Below, piece by piece: positions 36,705 through 47,216 of a DNA stretch of 64,000 bases. A program made the translations under genes and the position numbers. How positions within the stretch are numbered: the first letter of the stretch is position 1; every line of letters starts with the position of its first letter. The notes under the pieces are model-generated. The model was not told where the DNA came from. It did no database searches and saw only the letters and a program-made list of their open reading frames with translations. Location: NCBI GenBank assembly GCA_015061945.1, contig SUVP01000008.1, positions 55,085 to 119,084 of the forward strand. Reading direction: 5' to 3'. The stretch comes from Opitutales bacterium (GTDB lineage Bacteria; Verrucomicrobiota; Verrucomicrobiia; Opitutales; Intestinicryptomonadaceae).

Positions 36705-37208
36705 ATGAGCGAAGAACAAAAGAAACAAGAAGCGGTAGTTGAAGAAACAGCAACTGTCGAAGTTCAGGCGGCTGAAACAAAGCCTTCTTCACCATCAGCA
36801 AGCGACCTTCTCGCAACAGAAGTAGGCGAAATCAAGGTACGCAAGGCAAAGGGAAGTAAGAACGTACACTCGGGTGTCTGCCACATTAACGCTACATTCA
36901 ATAACACGAAGGTATCTTTCACAGATCCATCAGGTAATGTAATCAGCTGGTCGAGTGCAGGCAAGATGAGCTTCCGCGGTTCTCGTAAGAGCACAGCATA
37001 CGCAGCTCAAGTAGTTACACAAGACGCAGGTAAGGTAGCAATGAGCCATGGTATGAAGGAAGTTGCAGTAAACGTAAAAGGTCCAGGAATGGGTCGTGAT
37101 TCTGCAATTCGTTCACTTCAAGCAATGGGCTTCGTAGTTACATCGATAGTCGACGTAACACCAGTTCCACACAATGGTTGTCGTGCACCGAAACGCCGCC
37201 GTGTATAA
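36705..37208 (+). CDS. rpsK: 30S ribosomal protein S11 with an acidic N-terminal extension
   Basis: 167 residues against about 129 in most bacteria. The S11 core begins near residue 45 ([22 protein letters not shown] in two parts) and ends THNGCR-type [13 protein letters not shown]. The first 44 residues are an extra, low-complexity Glu/Ala/Thr-rich tail. Internal starts are possible but none has a better ribosome-binding site. Confidence 0.96.
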   Translation: MSEEQKKQEAVVEETATVEVQAAETKPSSPSASDLLATEVGEIKVRKAKGSKNVHSGVCHINATFNNTKVSFTDPSGNVISWSSAGKMSFRGSRKSTAYAAQVVTQDAGKVAMSHGMKEVAVNVKGPGMGRDSAIRSLQAMGFVVTSIVDVTPVPHNGCRAPKRRRV

Positions 37209-37232
37209 TCTTTAATATAGGAGAATTTTACA

Positions 37233-37841
37233 ATGTCTCGTTATACAGGACCAACAACAAAAATTAACCGTCGCTTTGGTATGCCGATTTTTGCGGAAAC
37301 AAAGGCGATGAAGAAAAAGCCTTATATTCCAGGACAACACGGCCCACGTTTGCGTCGTCGCGTTACAGATTATTCAATGGGCTTGAACGAAAAGCAGAAG
37401 CTCCGCTATATGTTTGGCTTGAGCGAAAAGCAATTCCGCCTCACATTTGAACGTGCGAAAAGACAACGTGGTGTTACAGGTGAAATCTTTATGCGTTTGC
37501 TCGAATTGCGTTTGGATAACATCGTATATCAACTCGGTTTTGCACGCAGTCGTGCAGCAGCACGTCAATTCGTCAACCACGGGCACGTACAAGTAAATGG
37601 CAAGAAAGTTGACATTCCAAGTTTCACATGCCAACCAGGAGACGTAATTGAAGTACGTGAACGCACATCATCGCGTCAGCTTGCACAAAGCTCGCTTGAT
37701 GCGTTGCAACTTCGTGCAGCACCAGCATGGCTCGAACGTGTAGACGATGCTTTCAAGGGCACAGTAAGTCGCCTTCCAATCCGCGAAGAGATGGATCAAA
37801 CAATCAATGACCAGCTCATCGTTGAATTCTATTCGAGATAG
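37233..37841 (+). CDS. rpsD: 30S ribosomal protein S4
   Basis: 202 residues. SRYTGPTTKINRRFGMPIF start (zinc-free form), S4 RNA-binding domain LLELRLDNIVYQLGFARSRAAARQFVNHGHV (parts, near residues 90-120), and the terminal EFYSR. S4 is the classical alpha-operon repressor. Confidence 0.98.
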   Translation: MSRYTGPTTKINRRFGMPIFAETKAMKKKPYIPGQHGPRLRRRVTDYSMGLNEKQKLRYMFGLSEKQFRLTFERAKRQRGVTGEIFMRLLELRLDNIVYQLGFARSRAAARQFVNHGHVQVNGKKVDIPSFTCQPGDVIEVRERTSSRQLAQSSLDALQLRAAPAWLERVDDAFKGTVSRLPIREEMDQTINDQLIVEFYSR

Positions 37842-37869
37842 TAATTAAATTTAGAAAACGGAGATCACT

Positions 37870-38871
37870 ATGGCTAAACGACTCGGAAAGTTTGAACTTC
37901 CAAAACGTCTTGTTAAAGACGAAGCAAGTGCAACAAGCACTTACGCAAAGTATGTTGCCGAACCCTTTGAAACAGGGTACGGTTATACTATCGGAAACGC
38001 GTTGCGCCGCGTGCTTCTCAGCTCTATCGAAGGTGCAGCAATCAGCTCGATTAAGATTGACGGCGTAGACCACGAATTCCAAAGCGTAGACGGCATTGTC
38101 GAAGACGTTACGGACATCGTACTCAACCTGAAGAAGATTAAGATAAAGAGCACTGCACGCGAAAACAAGCGTCTTATGATTGATGTTGAAAAGCAAGGAG
38201 AAATCACTGCAGCAGACATCCAAGAAGATGCCGATTTCGTAATCGTAAATCCCGAACAAGTAATTTGCACTCTCGATACAAAACGCAGATTCACAGCAGA
38301 GGTTGAAATATCAAGTGGCCGTGGCTGGAGACCTGCAGACGAGAACAAATACGAAGATCAGCCAATTGGGGTAATCCCAGTTGACTCGCTCTTCAGTCCG
38401 ATTGAATTGGTCAAGTATTCTGTTGACGCAACACGCGTAGGACAGATGACAGACTTTGACAAACTCACGCTTGAAATCTGGACAGACGGCAGAATCACAC
38501 CAGACGAAGCCCTCAAGGAAGCAGCGGTAATCTTGAAGCACCACATCGATGTATTCGACAAGGTAAACGAACAAGATATCGAGTTTGAAACAGTTGGCAA
38601 GGAAGTAAGCGAAGAACAGAACAGATTGAGAAAGCTCTTGAATATGAGCGTAAACGAAATCGAGTTGTCTGTTCGTGCAGCGAACTGCTTGAACAATGCA
38701 AATATTACAACAGTCGGCGAGTTGGCGATGAAGTCGGAGCAAGAAATGCTCAAGTATCGCAACTTCGGCAAGAAGTCTCTCAACGAAATCAAGAGCAAGC
38801 TCGAACAGTTGGGCTTGTCGCTCGGTATGAAAATTGACGAGCGTCTCATTGATTCAACAACAACACTCTAA
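37870..38871 (+). CDS. rpoA: DNA-directed RNA polymerase subunit alpha
   Basis: 333 residues. The N-terminal dimer domain has EPFETGYGYTIGNALRRVLLSSIEGAA (parts, near residue 36); the C-terminal domain has VNEIELSVRAANCLNNANITTVGEL with LKYRNFGKKSLNEIK, needed for UP-element and activator contact. Order rpsD-rpoA-rplQ is standard. Confidence 0.98.
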   Translation: MAKRLGKFELPKRLVKDEASATSTYAKYVAEPFETGYGYTIGNALRRVLLSSIEGAAISSIKIDGVDHEFQSVDGIVEDVTDIVLNLKKIKIKSTARENKRLMIDVEKQGEITAADIQEDADFVIVNPEQVICTLDTKRRFTAEVEISSGRGWRPADENKYEDQPIGVIPVDSLFSPIELVKYSVDATRVGQMTDFDKLTLEIWTDGRITPDEALKEAAVILKHHIDVFDKVNEQDIEFETVGKEVSEEQNRLRKLLNMSVNEIELSVRAANCLNNANITTVGELAMKSEQEMLKYRNFGKKSLNEIKSKLEQLGLSLGMKIDERLIDSTTTL

Positions 38872-38888
38872 TTTAGAAAAACGAACAA

Positions 38889-39446
38889 ATGCGTCACAAT
38901 AAACACAGACATCAGATGGGTGTAAAGAAAGAGCACCGTGCATCGCTTATGGCATCACTTGCGTCGGCACTCTTCCGTCACGACAGAATCGAAACAACAC
39001 TCGGTTATGCTAAAGCTTTGCGTCCTTTTGCTGAAAAGGTAATCACACTCGCAAAGAAGGCAGCAGCAACTGAAGATACAGCAAAGAAGTTGCACTATCG
39101 CAGAAATGCACTCGCGAAACTTCGCGACGTTAGTGCAGTACACTTCCTCTTTGCAGAAAAGGTTTCAAAGTTCCTCAATCGTCAAGGTGGTTATACACGT
39201 ATCTACAAGCTCGTTCCACGCAAGGGCGACGCAGCAGATATGGCAATCATCGAGCTTATCGAAGCAGACGATCAAGGCTATAAGGCAGTAGAAAAGCCAG
39301 CTGAAAAGGCAGAAGAAGCTGTTGCAGAAAAGAAGCCAGCTAAGAAAGCTGCAACAAAGAAGGCAACTGCAAAGAAGACCGCAACAAAAAAAGCTACAAA
39401 AAAAGTAGCAAGTGCTGAAGCGGAAAAAGCAGACGAAGCAAAGTAA
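38889..39446 (+). CDS. rplQ: 50S ribosomal protein L17 with a Lys/Ala-rich C-terminal tail
   Basis: 185 residues. The L17 core occupies residues 1-131 (MRHNKHRHQMGVKKEHR start, GGYTRIYKLVPRKGD). Residues 132-185 are an extra tail of KKA/TKKA repeats, similar in composition to histone-H1-like tails and probably binding nucleic acid without a fixed fold. Last gene of the ribosomal unit; a hairpin follows. Confidence 0.97.
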   Translation: MRHNKHRHQMGVKKEHRASLMASLASALFRHDRIETTLGYAKALRPFAEKVITLAKKAAATEDTAKKLHYRRNALAKLRDVSAVHFLFAEKVSKFLNRQGGYTRIYKLVPRKGDAADMAIIELIEADDQGYKAVEKPAEKAEEAVAEKKPAKKAATKKATAKKTATKKATKKVASAEAEKADEAK

Positions 39447-39478
39447 TAGCTTCCTCTTTTAACACACTTATAACACAG

Positions 39479-39509
39479 ACGCACTCGCTCAAACAACGAG
39501 TGCGTTTGT
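39479..39509 (+). terminator. Hairpin terminator after rplQ
   Basis: ACGCACTCG (39479-39487) pairs with CGAGTGCGT (39497-39505), followed by TTGTGCTTTC. The T tract is weak, so some read-through to the next two genes is possible. Confidence 0.65.
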
Positions 39510-39537
39510 GCTTTCAAATTTACCCCAAAATAAAAAA

Positions 39538-39762
39538 ATGACCCTTTCTTTGTTTTTTGCTATTGCACTTGGGATAATTCTTATCATATTTGGAGGAATA
39601 TCTTTTGTTGCGTCGCGTCGACAAAATCGCAATTACGAGAAGTTGGCACGCACAACAACATTCCATTGCTTGCATTGCGATAGTATTTATACTTCGCGAG
39701 AAAGCAAAGATATAGAAAACTGTCCAGCCTGTGGATATAAAAATCCCAGATTAAAATTTTAA
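39538..39762 (+). CDS. Small membrane protein with a C-terminal zinc ribbon
   Basis: 74 residues from the ATG at 39538; a GTG start at 39508 would lie inside the terminator and is rejected. One membrane helix (about residues 3-25) is followed by a basic linker (SRRQNR) and a zinc-ribbon-like module CLHC...CPAC with 15 intervening residues. No family recognised. It precedes guaA by 23 bases and is probably co-transcribed. A membrane-tethered regulator or assembly factor is possible, but only the architecture is supported. Confidence 0.75.
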   Translation: MTLSLFFAIALGIILIIFGGISFVASRRQNRNYEKLARTTTFHCLHCDSIYTSRESKDIENCPACGYKNPRLKF

Positions 39763-39785
39763 CAAACCAAAAAATACTATACGAT

Positions 39786-41324
39786 ATGAATCAAAAGATA
39801 GCAGTCTTGGACTTCGGTTCGCAGTATACACAAGTGATAGCACGTCGCATTCGTGAATGTAGCGTGTATTCAGAAATTATGCCTTTCAACACAAAAGCCA
39901 GCGAGCTGAAAAAGCAAGGCGTTTGTGGGATTATTCTTTCGGGAGGTCCTGCAAGTGTGTTGACAAAAGGTTCGCCACGTCCAGATAAAAAAATCTTCGA
40001 CTTGGGAGTTCCAGTGTTGGGCATCTGCTACGGACTTCAACTTATGGGACATATGCTCGGTGGAAAAATTGTATCGAGCAAACATCGTGAGTACGGTTTG
40101 GGCAAGTTGTCATTCAAAGGCGAAAGTCGTCTTTTGAAGGGCATTGAATCGCCAATGCAGGTATGGAATTCGCATGGCGATAAAATCGAAAAATTGCCAG
40201 AAGGTTTTAAGGCAATCGGCACGACAGAAAATTCGGCATACGCACTTATCGAGAACAAGAAGCGTGGGTTCTATGGTATGCAATTCCACCCAGAAGTTGC
40301 ACACACACCACGCGGTATGGAAATTATCAAAAACTTCCTCTATGGTATCTGTGGTTGCACAGGCGACTGGACAATGTCGGATTACGTCGGCAAGGCGATT
40401 GAAGATATCCGTGCAAAAGTTGGCGACAAGAAAGTAATCTTGGGCTTGAGTGGTGGAGTTGACTCGTCTGTTGCGGCAGCACTTATTCACAAGGCAATCG
40501 GCGACCAACTTACATGCGTATTTGTCGATAACGGACTTCTCCGCAAAGACGAACGCAAGAAGGTTGAAGATCTCTTTAAAAACAATTTCAAGATGAAGAT
40601 GAAAACTGTTCGTGCAGAAAATCTTTTCTTGAAGAAACTCGCTGGTGTAAAAGATCCAGAACGCAAACGCAAGATTATCGGCAAGACGTTTATCGAAGTG
40701 TTTGACAAGACAGTTAAGTCGATTGGCGAGGTCGATTTCCTCGCACAAGGAACACTCTATCCTGACGTTATCGAAAGTGTGCCGATTGCAGGCAACCCTG
40801 CATCACTCATCAAGAGCCACCACAACGTTGGTGGTTTGCCAAAGAATATGAAATTGAAACTTCTCGAACCTTTGCGTGAATTGTTCAAGGACGAAGTTCG
40901 TGCATTGGGTAAAGAACTCGGCTTGTCGAAAGAAGTTTTGTGGCGTCATCCATTCCCTGGACCAGGCTTGGGTGTACGTGTTGTTGGCGACATCACAAAG
41001 AAGCGTTTGGATATCCTCCGTGAAGCCGACGCTATCCTTATGGAAGAAATGTATGCAAGCGGACTCTATTACAGCCTTTGGCAAGCATTTGCAGTGTTCT
41101 TGCCAGTTAAGACTGTCGGTGTAATGGGCGACGAACGCACATACGACAACGTTATCGCATTGCGTATAGTTGAATCGCAAGATGCAATGACAGCAGACTG
41201 GGCTCACATCCCACACGATATTCTCGGCAAAATTTCTAACAGAATCATTAACGAAGTTAAAGGTGTCAACCGCGTATGTTTGGACATTTCGTCGAAGCCA
41301 CCTGCAACAATCGAATGGGAATAA
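39786..41324 (+). CDS. guaA: GMP synthase (glutamine-hydrolysing)
   Basis: Converts XMP to GMP with ATP and glutamine; 512 residues. N-terminal glutaminase with [11 protein letters not shown] (nucleophile Cys81) and FHPEVAHTP, central ATP-pyrophosphatase P-loop [13 protein letters not shown]-terminal dimerisation domain ending in KPPATIEWE. No purine riboswitch is seen upstream. It is followed by two strong hairpins. Confidence 0.98.
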   Translation: MNQKIAVLDFGSQYTQVIARRIRECSVYSEIMPFNTKASELKKQGVCGIILSGGPASVLTKGSPRPDKKIFDLGVPVLGICYGLQLMGHMLGGKIVSSKHREYGLGKLSFKGESRLLKGIESPMQVWNSHGDKIEKLPEGFKAIGTTENSAYALIENKKRGFYGMQFHPEVAHTPRGMEIIKNFLYGICGCTGDWTMSDYVGKAIEDIRAKVGDKKVILGLSGGVDSSVAAALIHKAIGDQLTCVFVDNGLLRKDERKKVEDLFKNNFKMKMKTVRAENLFLKKLAGVKDPERKRKIIGKTFIEVFDKTVKSIGEVDFLAQGTLYPDVIESVPIAGNPASLIKSHHNVGGLPKNMKLKLLEPLRELFKDEVRALGKELGLSKEVLWRHPFPGPGLGVRVVGDITKKRLDILREADAILMEEMYASGLYYSLWQAFAVFLPVKTVGVMGDERTYDNVIALRIVESQDAMTADWAHIPHDILGKISNRIINEVKGVNRVCLDISSKPPATIEWE

Positions 41325-41341
41325 TTTTTTGACGGGCACCG

Positions 41342-41372
41342 GCAGGCGATTGCCGTAGGCAATATCGCCTGC
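41342..41372 (+). other. Very stable hairpin after guaA
   Basis: GCAGGCGATTGCC (41342-41354) pairs with GGCAATATCGCCTGC (41358-41372) around a 3-base loop GTA, leaving a 2-base bulge. It is followed by TGATTTTGGG, so it is a poor terminator; possibly mRNA protection or a small inverted-repeat element. Confidence 0.6.
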
Positions 41373-41398
41373 TGATTTTGGGTTGCACAATTATACAG

Positions 41399-41432
41399 AA
41401 AACTCTCCAAAGCGTTGGAGAGTTTTCGTTTT
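41399..41432 (+). terminator. Rho-independent terminator after guaA
   Basis: AAAACTCTCCAA (41399-41410) pairs perfectly with TTGGAGAGTTTT (41415-41426) around AGCG, then CGTTTT. Confidence 0.85.
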
Positions 41433-41544
41433 AGTATTTAGAGTGTTTTTTGCGTTGTATTATGGGGCTCTGATGGGAGGGGTATAGAAGAACCCATTTG
41501 TCTTTTTTATTGCATAGTGCATAAGTTGTTGTATGTTGTTTCGT

Positions 41545-42858
41545 ATGGATAGAAGGTCATTTCTGAAGAAAGCATCGCTTTTTACGGCGATGAATATTTT
41601 TTGCGTCGAAAATATTTTTGCGAAAAATATCGGTACTTTTGATAGTGCAGAATTAGCATTTAAAGCGTTGGGAATATCGCTAAAAGACGGAAATTACTTC
41701 GCTGGAATGGGCGACCCACATTTTAACGTTGAACGAACTCATTATAACGACCTTTTCAATCAAGTAGCAGATGAGTTGAAAACATATTCGCCAGCTCCTG
41801 CATTTTTGGCTATGTTGGGCGACTTAATCTCAAACGGTAATAAGTGTGCTGGTGATGTCTCAAAGAATCATAATATGGCGATAAAAGAGCTTGAATTGCT
41901 CAAGGCTGGAATCAATCGCTTAAAGCCAATCGAGCCAAAGTTTGTACTTGGTAATCACGATACAATCGAGCCAAAAGATTTCGACAATGTGCTTTATAAA
42001 AAATATATGCCTGAACTTAAATCGTACTATTCTTTCGATTTTGCTGGTGTACATTTTATCACGTTAAATGGCTTGCATTGTGCAATGCTTGATGACGATC
42101 AACTGAAGTGGTTAAAAGACGATATCGCAAAATTAAAAGGTCAAGATATTGTGATTTTTATTCACCAGCCTGTTGGTAGTGTTTCGGCAGAATACAAGGC
42201 AGGACTCGTTGTTCGCGACATTGTAAACTCGTACAAGGGTGATGTGAAGATTATCGCTGGGCATACTCATAAAAATGCACAAATGACATTGCATACGCCG
42301 TCGGGTAAGACGGCATCGCAGTTTGTCTTGGAAGCACCACGCAAAAATAAAGCTCCAGTTTATTGGCTTTTTGCCGTTAGAAATAATAAAATTGCAGGCT
42401 GTGTGTTCCGCAATAAAGACGCAAAGTTTGAAGCGTATTCTTTTGACGGGAAGAAACGTGATTGGCTTGAACCTTTCGAGAAGCAAAATTATAAAGCAGT
42501 GTTCTCGCCACTCTCGCCAGAGTATGAAGAACGAAAAGTTGAAGGTTGGTTTAATCCGTCAAAGTGCATTTATTATTACTACTTTTTGAAGCATCTTGAA
42601 GTAGGTATAGATTTGTCGAAGGTTGGCAAATACTCGAAGTTGGCTTTGTTGGGGTCCCGACTTCGTGGTAAAAAGGCAAAGACAAAATTTAGATTTTCAT
42701 CTGATGGCGAAAATTGGACAGAACTTGAACCTACAAAAGAAAATAATTTCTACTACGAATTTGATTTGCCCGAATCTTTGAAAAACAAGAAAAAGATTTA
42801 TGTCGATTTGTGGACAGGGCATGTTGCATCGAATTTTTCATGTATAGCAGTAAAATAA
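41545..42858 (+). CDS. Exported calcineurin-like metallophosphoesterase (Tat signal)
   Basis: 437 residues from the ATG at 41545; a start 12 bases upstream is also possible. The N-terminus MDRRSFLKKAS is a twin-arginine signal. The binuclear-metal motifs are in order: GMGDPHF, MLGDLISNG, VLGNHDT, FIHQP and IAGHTHKN. This supports a phosphoesterase acting in the periplasm, on an unknown phosphate ester. A beta-rich domain of about 150 residues follows. No Shine-Dalgarno is visible. It lies 21 bases before a glycoside hydrolase gene and is probably in one operon with it. Confidence 0.88.
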   Translation: MDRRSFLKKASLFTAMNIFCVENIFAKNIGTFDSAELAFKALGISLKDGNYFAGMGDPHFNVERTHYNDLFNQVADELKTYSPAPAFLAMLGDLISNGNKCAGDVSKNHNMAIKELELLKAGINRLKPIEPKFVLGNHDTIEPKDFDNVLYKKYMPELKSYYSFDFAGVHFITLNGLHCAMLDDDQLKWLKDDIAKLKGQDIVIFIHQPVGSVSAEYKAGLVVRDIVNSYKGDVKIIAGHTHKNAQMTLHTPSGKTASQFVLEAPRKNKAPVYWLFAVRNNKIAGCVFRNKDAKFEAYSFDGKKRDWLEPFEKQNYKAVFSPLSPEYEERKVEGWFNPSKCIYYYYFLKHLEVGIDLSKVGKYSKLALLGSRLRGKKAKTKFRFSSDGENWTELEPTKENNFYYEFDLPESLKNKKKIYVDLWTGHVASNFSCIAVK

Positions 42859-42879
42859 AATCTAATAGGAATTGATAAT

Positions 42880-44421
42880 ATGATGATGAAAAAAATAATA
42901 TCTAATATCATAAAAACAGCGGTGTTTATAGGAGCAACAAGCACTGCATTTGGGTTGTATCAAAAAGTTGAAGAGGTAGAGCCGTCGCTACCTTTGCCAA
43001 ATTCTGAATGGGTAGAAATCGGAAAAATTAAACATAAGACATCGGCAGAAATTGAAGACTCACGTTTGAGTATCGGTTTTGAGGTTCTCGATCGCGATAT
43101 GTTTGACCCAACAAAAGTTTACGATAGACTCGCACTAACGGGCATCAAGTGGGCTCGTTGCCAAACAGGTTGGTCGAAAACCGAAAAACAAAAAGGTGTT
43201 TACAATTTCAAATGGCTCGATGATATCGTCGATAATCTCATCAAGCGAGGAATCAAGCCATGGTTTAATGTAGGTTTCGGCAATGGTTTATATATGGGAG
43301 AAATGAAAAACCCAACAGGCGTTGGGCATGTCCCACTTTACTATGGCGAAGAATGTTTGCAGGCTTGGAAAAATTATATCGATGCACTTTCAAAACATTT
43401 CAAGGGCAGAGTTCAATATTTTGAAATTTGGAACGAATCGAATATCGACGAATTTTGGCAACCTAAAAAAGCCGATCCCAAGGCGTATGTCGAACTTGTT
43501 AGAATCACAGGCGATATCATCAGAAAAAATATTCCAAACGCAAAAATCGGTGCAGTAAATGCAAGCTACTTCCGTGCGTTTACTTCAAAATTCTTCCAGT
43601 ATGGCGGTGGCGATTACATTGACTTTTACGCAATTCATCCGTACTGCATCATTCCCGAAGAAAAACACGATATCGATTCAAAGGCAATGTATCGCTTGTT
43701 TAAGCAATATAATCCGAATCGAGATATATCGTTGTGGCAAGGCGAATCTGGCTTTGGCTCGAGCTATCCAGTGGGGCATTATATGAGACCTGCAACAAGT
43801 GGTGGCGAATATATGCAAGCAAAATGGATGCTCCGTCGCTTTACTCTCGACCTTTCGAGTGGATATGGGATGTCATCGCTTTATCAGTGTGTAGACCTCA
43901 AAGAAGGTTATCAAATGGGCAAAGGAGGCAAGCCTCTTTTTGCAAAATATGGTATCTTTAAAAACATTACTTATGAAACAAAAAAAGCGTATCATATCTT
44001 GAAGAATTATACGCCAATTTTCGATAAAGATACTCAGCCTTTTGCATGGTCGGCGAACATCTATACACGCAAAGCAATTCCCGAAACGTTGGGGATGTCG
44101 AGAGTATTTGATTCTGCTAAACGCACAGAAACATTTATCCGCAAGGGTTGGCCACTTGTCGCATATTGGCTCGCAGAAGATATTCAGGTGCAGATGAAGC
44201 CAATCGAAAACGCAAGCTTTAGAATTATCGAAGAAACAAAACTATTTAAACGAGTAGTTTTGCTCGATACAATTTCTGGCAGAGTATTTGAGTACAAAGG
44301 AAAATTCTGGGGCGACAGAGAAAGAACGGGAATTTCTATAACAAACGTTCCATTGACAGATTATCCGCTTGTCATCACCGAATACGACGCAGTAAAAGAT
44401 TGTATTGAACTTAACAAATAA
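42880..44421 (+). CDS. Secreted glycoside hydrolase, clan GH-A (GH39/GH5-like)
   Basis: 513 residues with a hydrophobic export segment (about residues 5-25). TIM-barrel glycosidase: acid/base Glu186 in FEIWNESN and nucleophile Glu289 in LWQGESGFG are 103 residues apart, as expected for clan GH-A retaining enzymes. HPYC near residue 253 fits strand 6. GH39-type (beta-xylosidase/iduronidase-like) is the best guess by eye. A C-terminal beta-rich part follows. Together with the phosphoesterase upstream it suggests breakdown of a phosphorylated or complex glycan, which is inference. Confidence 0.83.
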   Translation: MMMKKIISNIIKTAVFIGATSTAFGLYQKVEEVEPSLPLPNSEWVEIGKIKHKTSAEIEDSRLSIGFEVLDRDMFDPTKVYDRLALTGIKWARCQTGWSKTEKQKGVYNFKWLDDIVDNLIKRGIKPWFNVGFGNGLYMGEMKNPTGVGHVPLYYGEECLQAWKNYIDALSKHFKGRVQYFEIWNESNIDEFWQPKKADPKAYVELVRITGDIIRKNIPNAKIGAVNASYFRAFTSKFFQYGGGDYIDFYAIHPYCIIPEEKHDIDSKAMYRLFKQYNPNRDISLWQGESGFGSSYPVGHYMRPATSGGEYMQAKWMLRRFTLDLSSGYGMSSLYQCVDLKEGYQMGKGGKPLFAKYGIFKNITYETKKAYHILKNYTPIFDKDTQPFAWSANIYTRKAIPETLGMSRVFDSAKRTETFIRKGWPLVAYWLAEDIQVQMKPIENASFRIIEETKLFKRVVLLDTISGRVFEYKGKFWGDRERTGISITNVPLTDYPLVITEYDAVKDCIELNK

Positions 44422-44444
44422 GATATAACATCGTCTTTAAAGAG

Positions 44445-44476
44445 AAAGCTTGCGGACTAATCCGTAAGCTTTTTGC
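44445..44476. terminator. Bidirectional terminator between the glycosidase and enolase genes
   Basis: AAAGCTTGCGGA (44445-44456) pairs with TCCGTAAGCTTT (44461-44472) with one G-U pair, with T residues after it on the plus strand and an A-rich flank giving T residues on the minus strand. Confidence 0.85.
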
Positions 44477-44478
44477 TT

Positions 44479-45750
<1,272 letters not shown>

Positions 45751-45874
45751 TTAGTAAAAAAAAGATTGAAAGAAAAAATATAAATAGTAGTGTTTCTAAC
45801 GTAAAACTCGCTACTTGTTTGTATACGGATAGCGAAACAATTTTTTAATACAATAAAAAAATCAAAGGAAAAAT

Positions 45875-47062
45875 ATGTCAAAAAGACCACTTAATGTAGG
45901 GCTTATCGGTGGAGGCTGTGGTGCATTTATCGCACAACCACACCAAAAAGCAATATTCTCAGACGGAACACGCAGAGTAGTTGCAGCTGCACTTCACCCA
46001 AATCCTGAAGTCGCAATGAAGGAAGCTGAAAATTGGCCATATCCAATCAAAGGGTATCCGTCATACGTCGATATGATTAACGACCAAAAAAATCTTCCTG
46101 AAGAAGAAAGACTCGACTATGTTCTTATCGTAACTCCAAACTTTGTACACTATGATCCAGCTATGAAAGCAATCGAAGCTGGCATCCCAGTAATGTGCGA
46201 AAAGCCACTTACAATCAACCTTGAACAAGCAGATGATATCGTTAAGGCAGCGACAGCAAAAGGCTTGCCATTCGCAGTTGCACACACATATCTCGGACAC
46301 TGGTCATCGTGGTTCTCACGCTTTGTTGTAACAAGTGGATTGCTCGGTGAAATCCGTTGGGTAGATGCAGCGTACATTCAAGGTTGGCTCGCAAAGCAAG
46401 TTGAAAAAGCTGGTGGCGAAGGCGGTGCTGACTGGCGTACAGACCCAAAGCGTTCGGGCGGTTCACTCTGCGGTGGCGATATCGGCACACACGCATTGAT
46501 GCAGTTGCGTTTCGTAACTGGTCTCGATGTAACTAAAGTTTCGGCACACTTGGAAACATTTGTAAAGAGCAGATTGCTCGACGACCACTTCACAACTTAT
46601 TGCGAACTCTCAAATGGCGGTAAAGCAATGGTAAGAGCATCGCAAGTTTGCATCGGCCATAAGAACGACTTGTCGCTCGAAGTTGTTGGCACAAAGGGAA
46701 CACTCGTATGGCGTCAAGAAGAGCCAGAAAAGGTAACAATTATGCTCCCAGGACAACCAGACCGTGTATACTGGCGTGGTGATGTTCAACCAAACGACGG
46801 CTTCCTTGGTGATGTTCCAGAAGAACTCCTCAAAGAACCAAAGATTCCATCAGGTCACCCAGAAGGTTTCCACGACGCATACGCACGTTTGCACCGTGAG
46901 TTTGAAAAAGACATCCGTGCATGGAAAGAAGGCAAAGCATTCTCGTACGAACACACACGCTATGCGACAGTTCTCGACGGCAGAATGGGCTTGGCATTCA
47001 TCGATGCAGCACTCAAGAGTAATGCAAACAACGCCGCGTGGGAAGACGTTAAGTTGTCGTAA
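45875..47062 (+). CDS. Gfo/Idh/MocA family NAD(P)-dependent oxidoreductase
   Basis: 395 residues. N-terminal Rossmann fold with GLIGGGCGAFI (residues 9-19), the family motif MCEKPLTINLEQA near residue 108, and an AHTYLGHWSS stretch; the C-terminal alpha/beta domain includes GGSLCGGDIGTHA with a conserved His. No signal peptide, unlike many secreted family members in this phylum, so it is cytosolic. It oxidises or reduces a sugar or inositol-like substrate; which one cannot be told. AAAGGA precedes the ATG. Confidence 0.92.
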   Translation: MSKRPLNVGLIGGGCGAFIAQPHQKAIFSDGTRRVVAAALHPNPEVAMKEAENWPYPIKGYPSYVDMINDQKNLPEEERLDYVLIVTPNFVHYDPAMKAIEAGIPVMCEKPLTINLEQADDIVKAATAKGLPFAVAHTYLGHWSSWFSRFVVTSGLLGEIRWVDAAYIQGWLAKQVEKAGGEGGADWRTDPKRSGGSLCGGDIGTHALMQLRFVTGLDVTKVSAHLETFVKSRLLDDHFTTYCELSNGGKAMVRASQVCIGHKNDLSLEVVGTKGTLVWRQEEPEKVTIMLPGQPDRVYWRGDVQPNDGFLGDVPEELLKEPKIPSGHPEGFHDAYARLHREFEKDIRAWKEGKAFSYEHTRYATVLDGRMGLAFIDAALKSNANNAAWEDVKLS

Positions 47063-47093
47063 GATTGCATAGGAAATAATATATTTTGATAAC

Positions 47094-47127
47094 GAAGTCG
47101 ATGTGAAAAGCATCGGCTTCTTCCTTT
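47094..47127 (+). terminator. Terminator after the Gfo/Idh gene
   Basis: GAAGTCGATG (47094-47103) pairs with CATCGGCTTC (47111-47120) with one G-U pair, followed by TTCCTTT. Confidence 0.65.
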
Positions 47128-47216
47128 GAAAAACTTGGGGTAATCTCTCCAAATATAACCAATATTTTTTCTTGAAAAAATCATATGAAGATTTTTTTTG
47201 ATATGAAAAGGGGTTT

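Noticed and set aside
39508..39537. GTG start for the zinc-ribbon membrane protein
   Set aside because: It lies at the end of the rplQ terminator and would place polar residues before the membrane helix; the ATG at 39538 is better.
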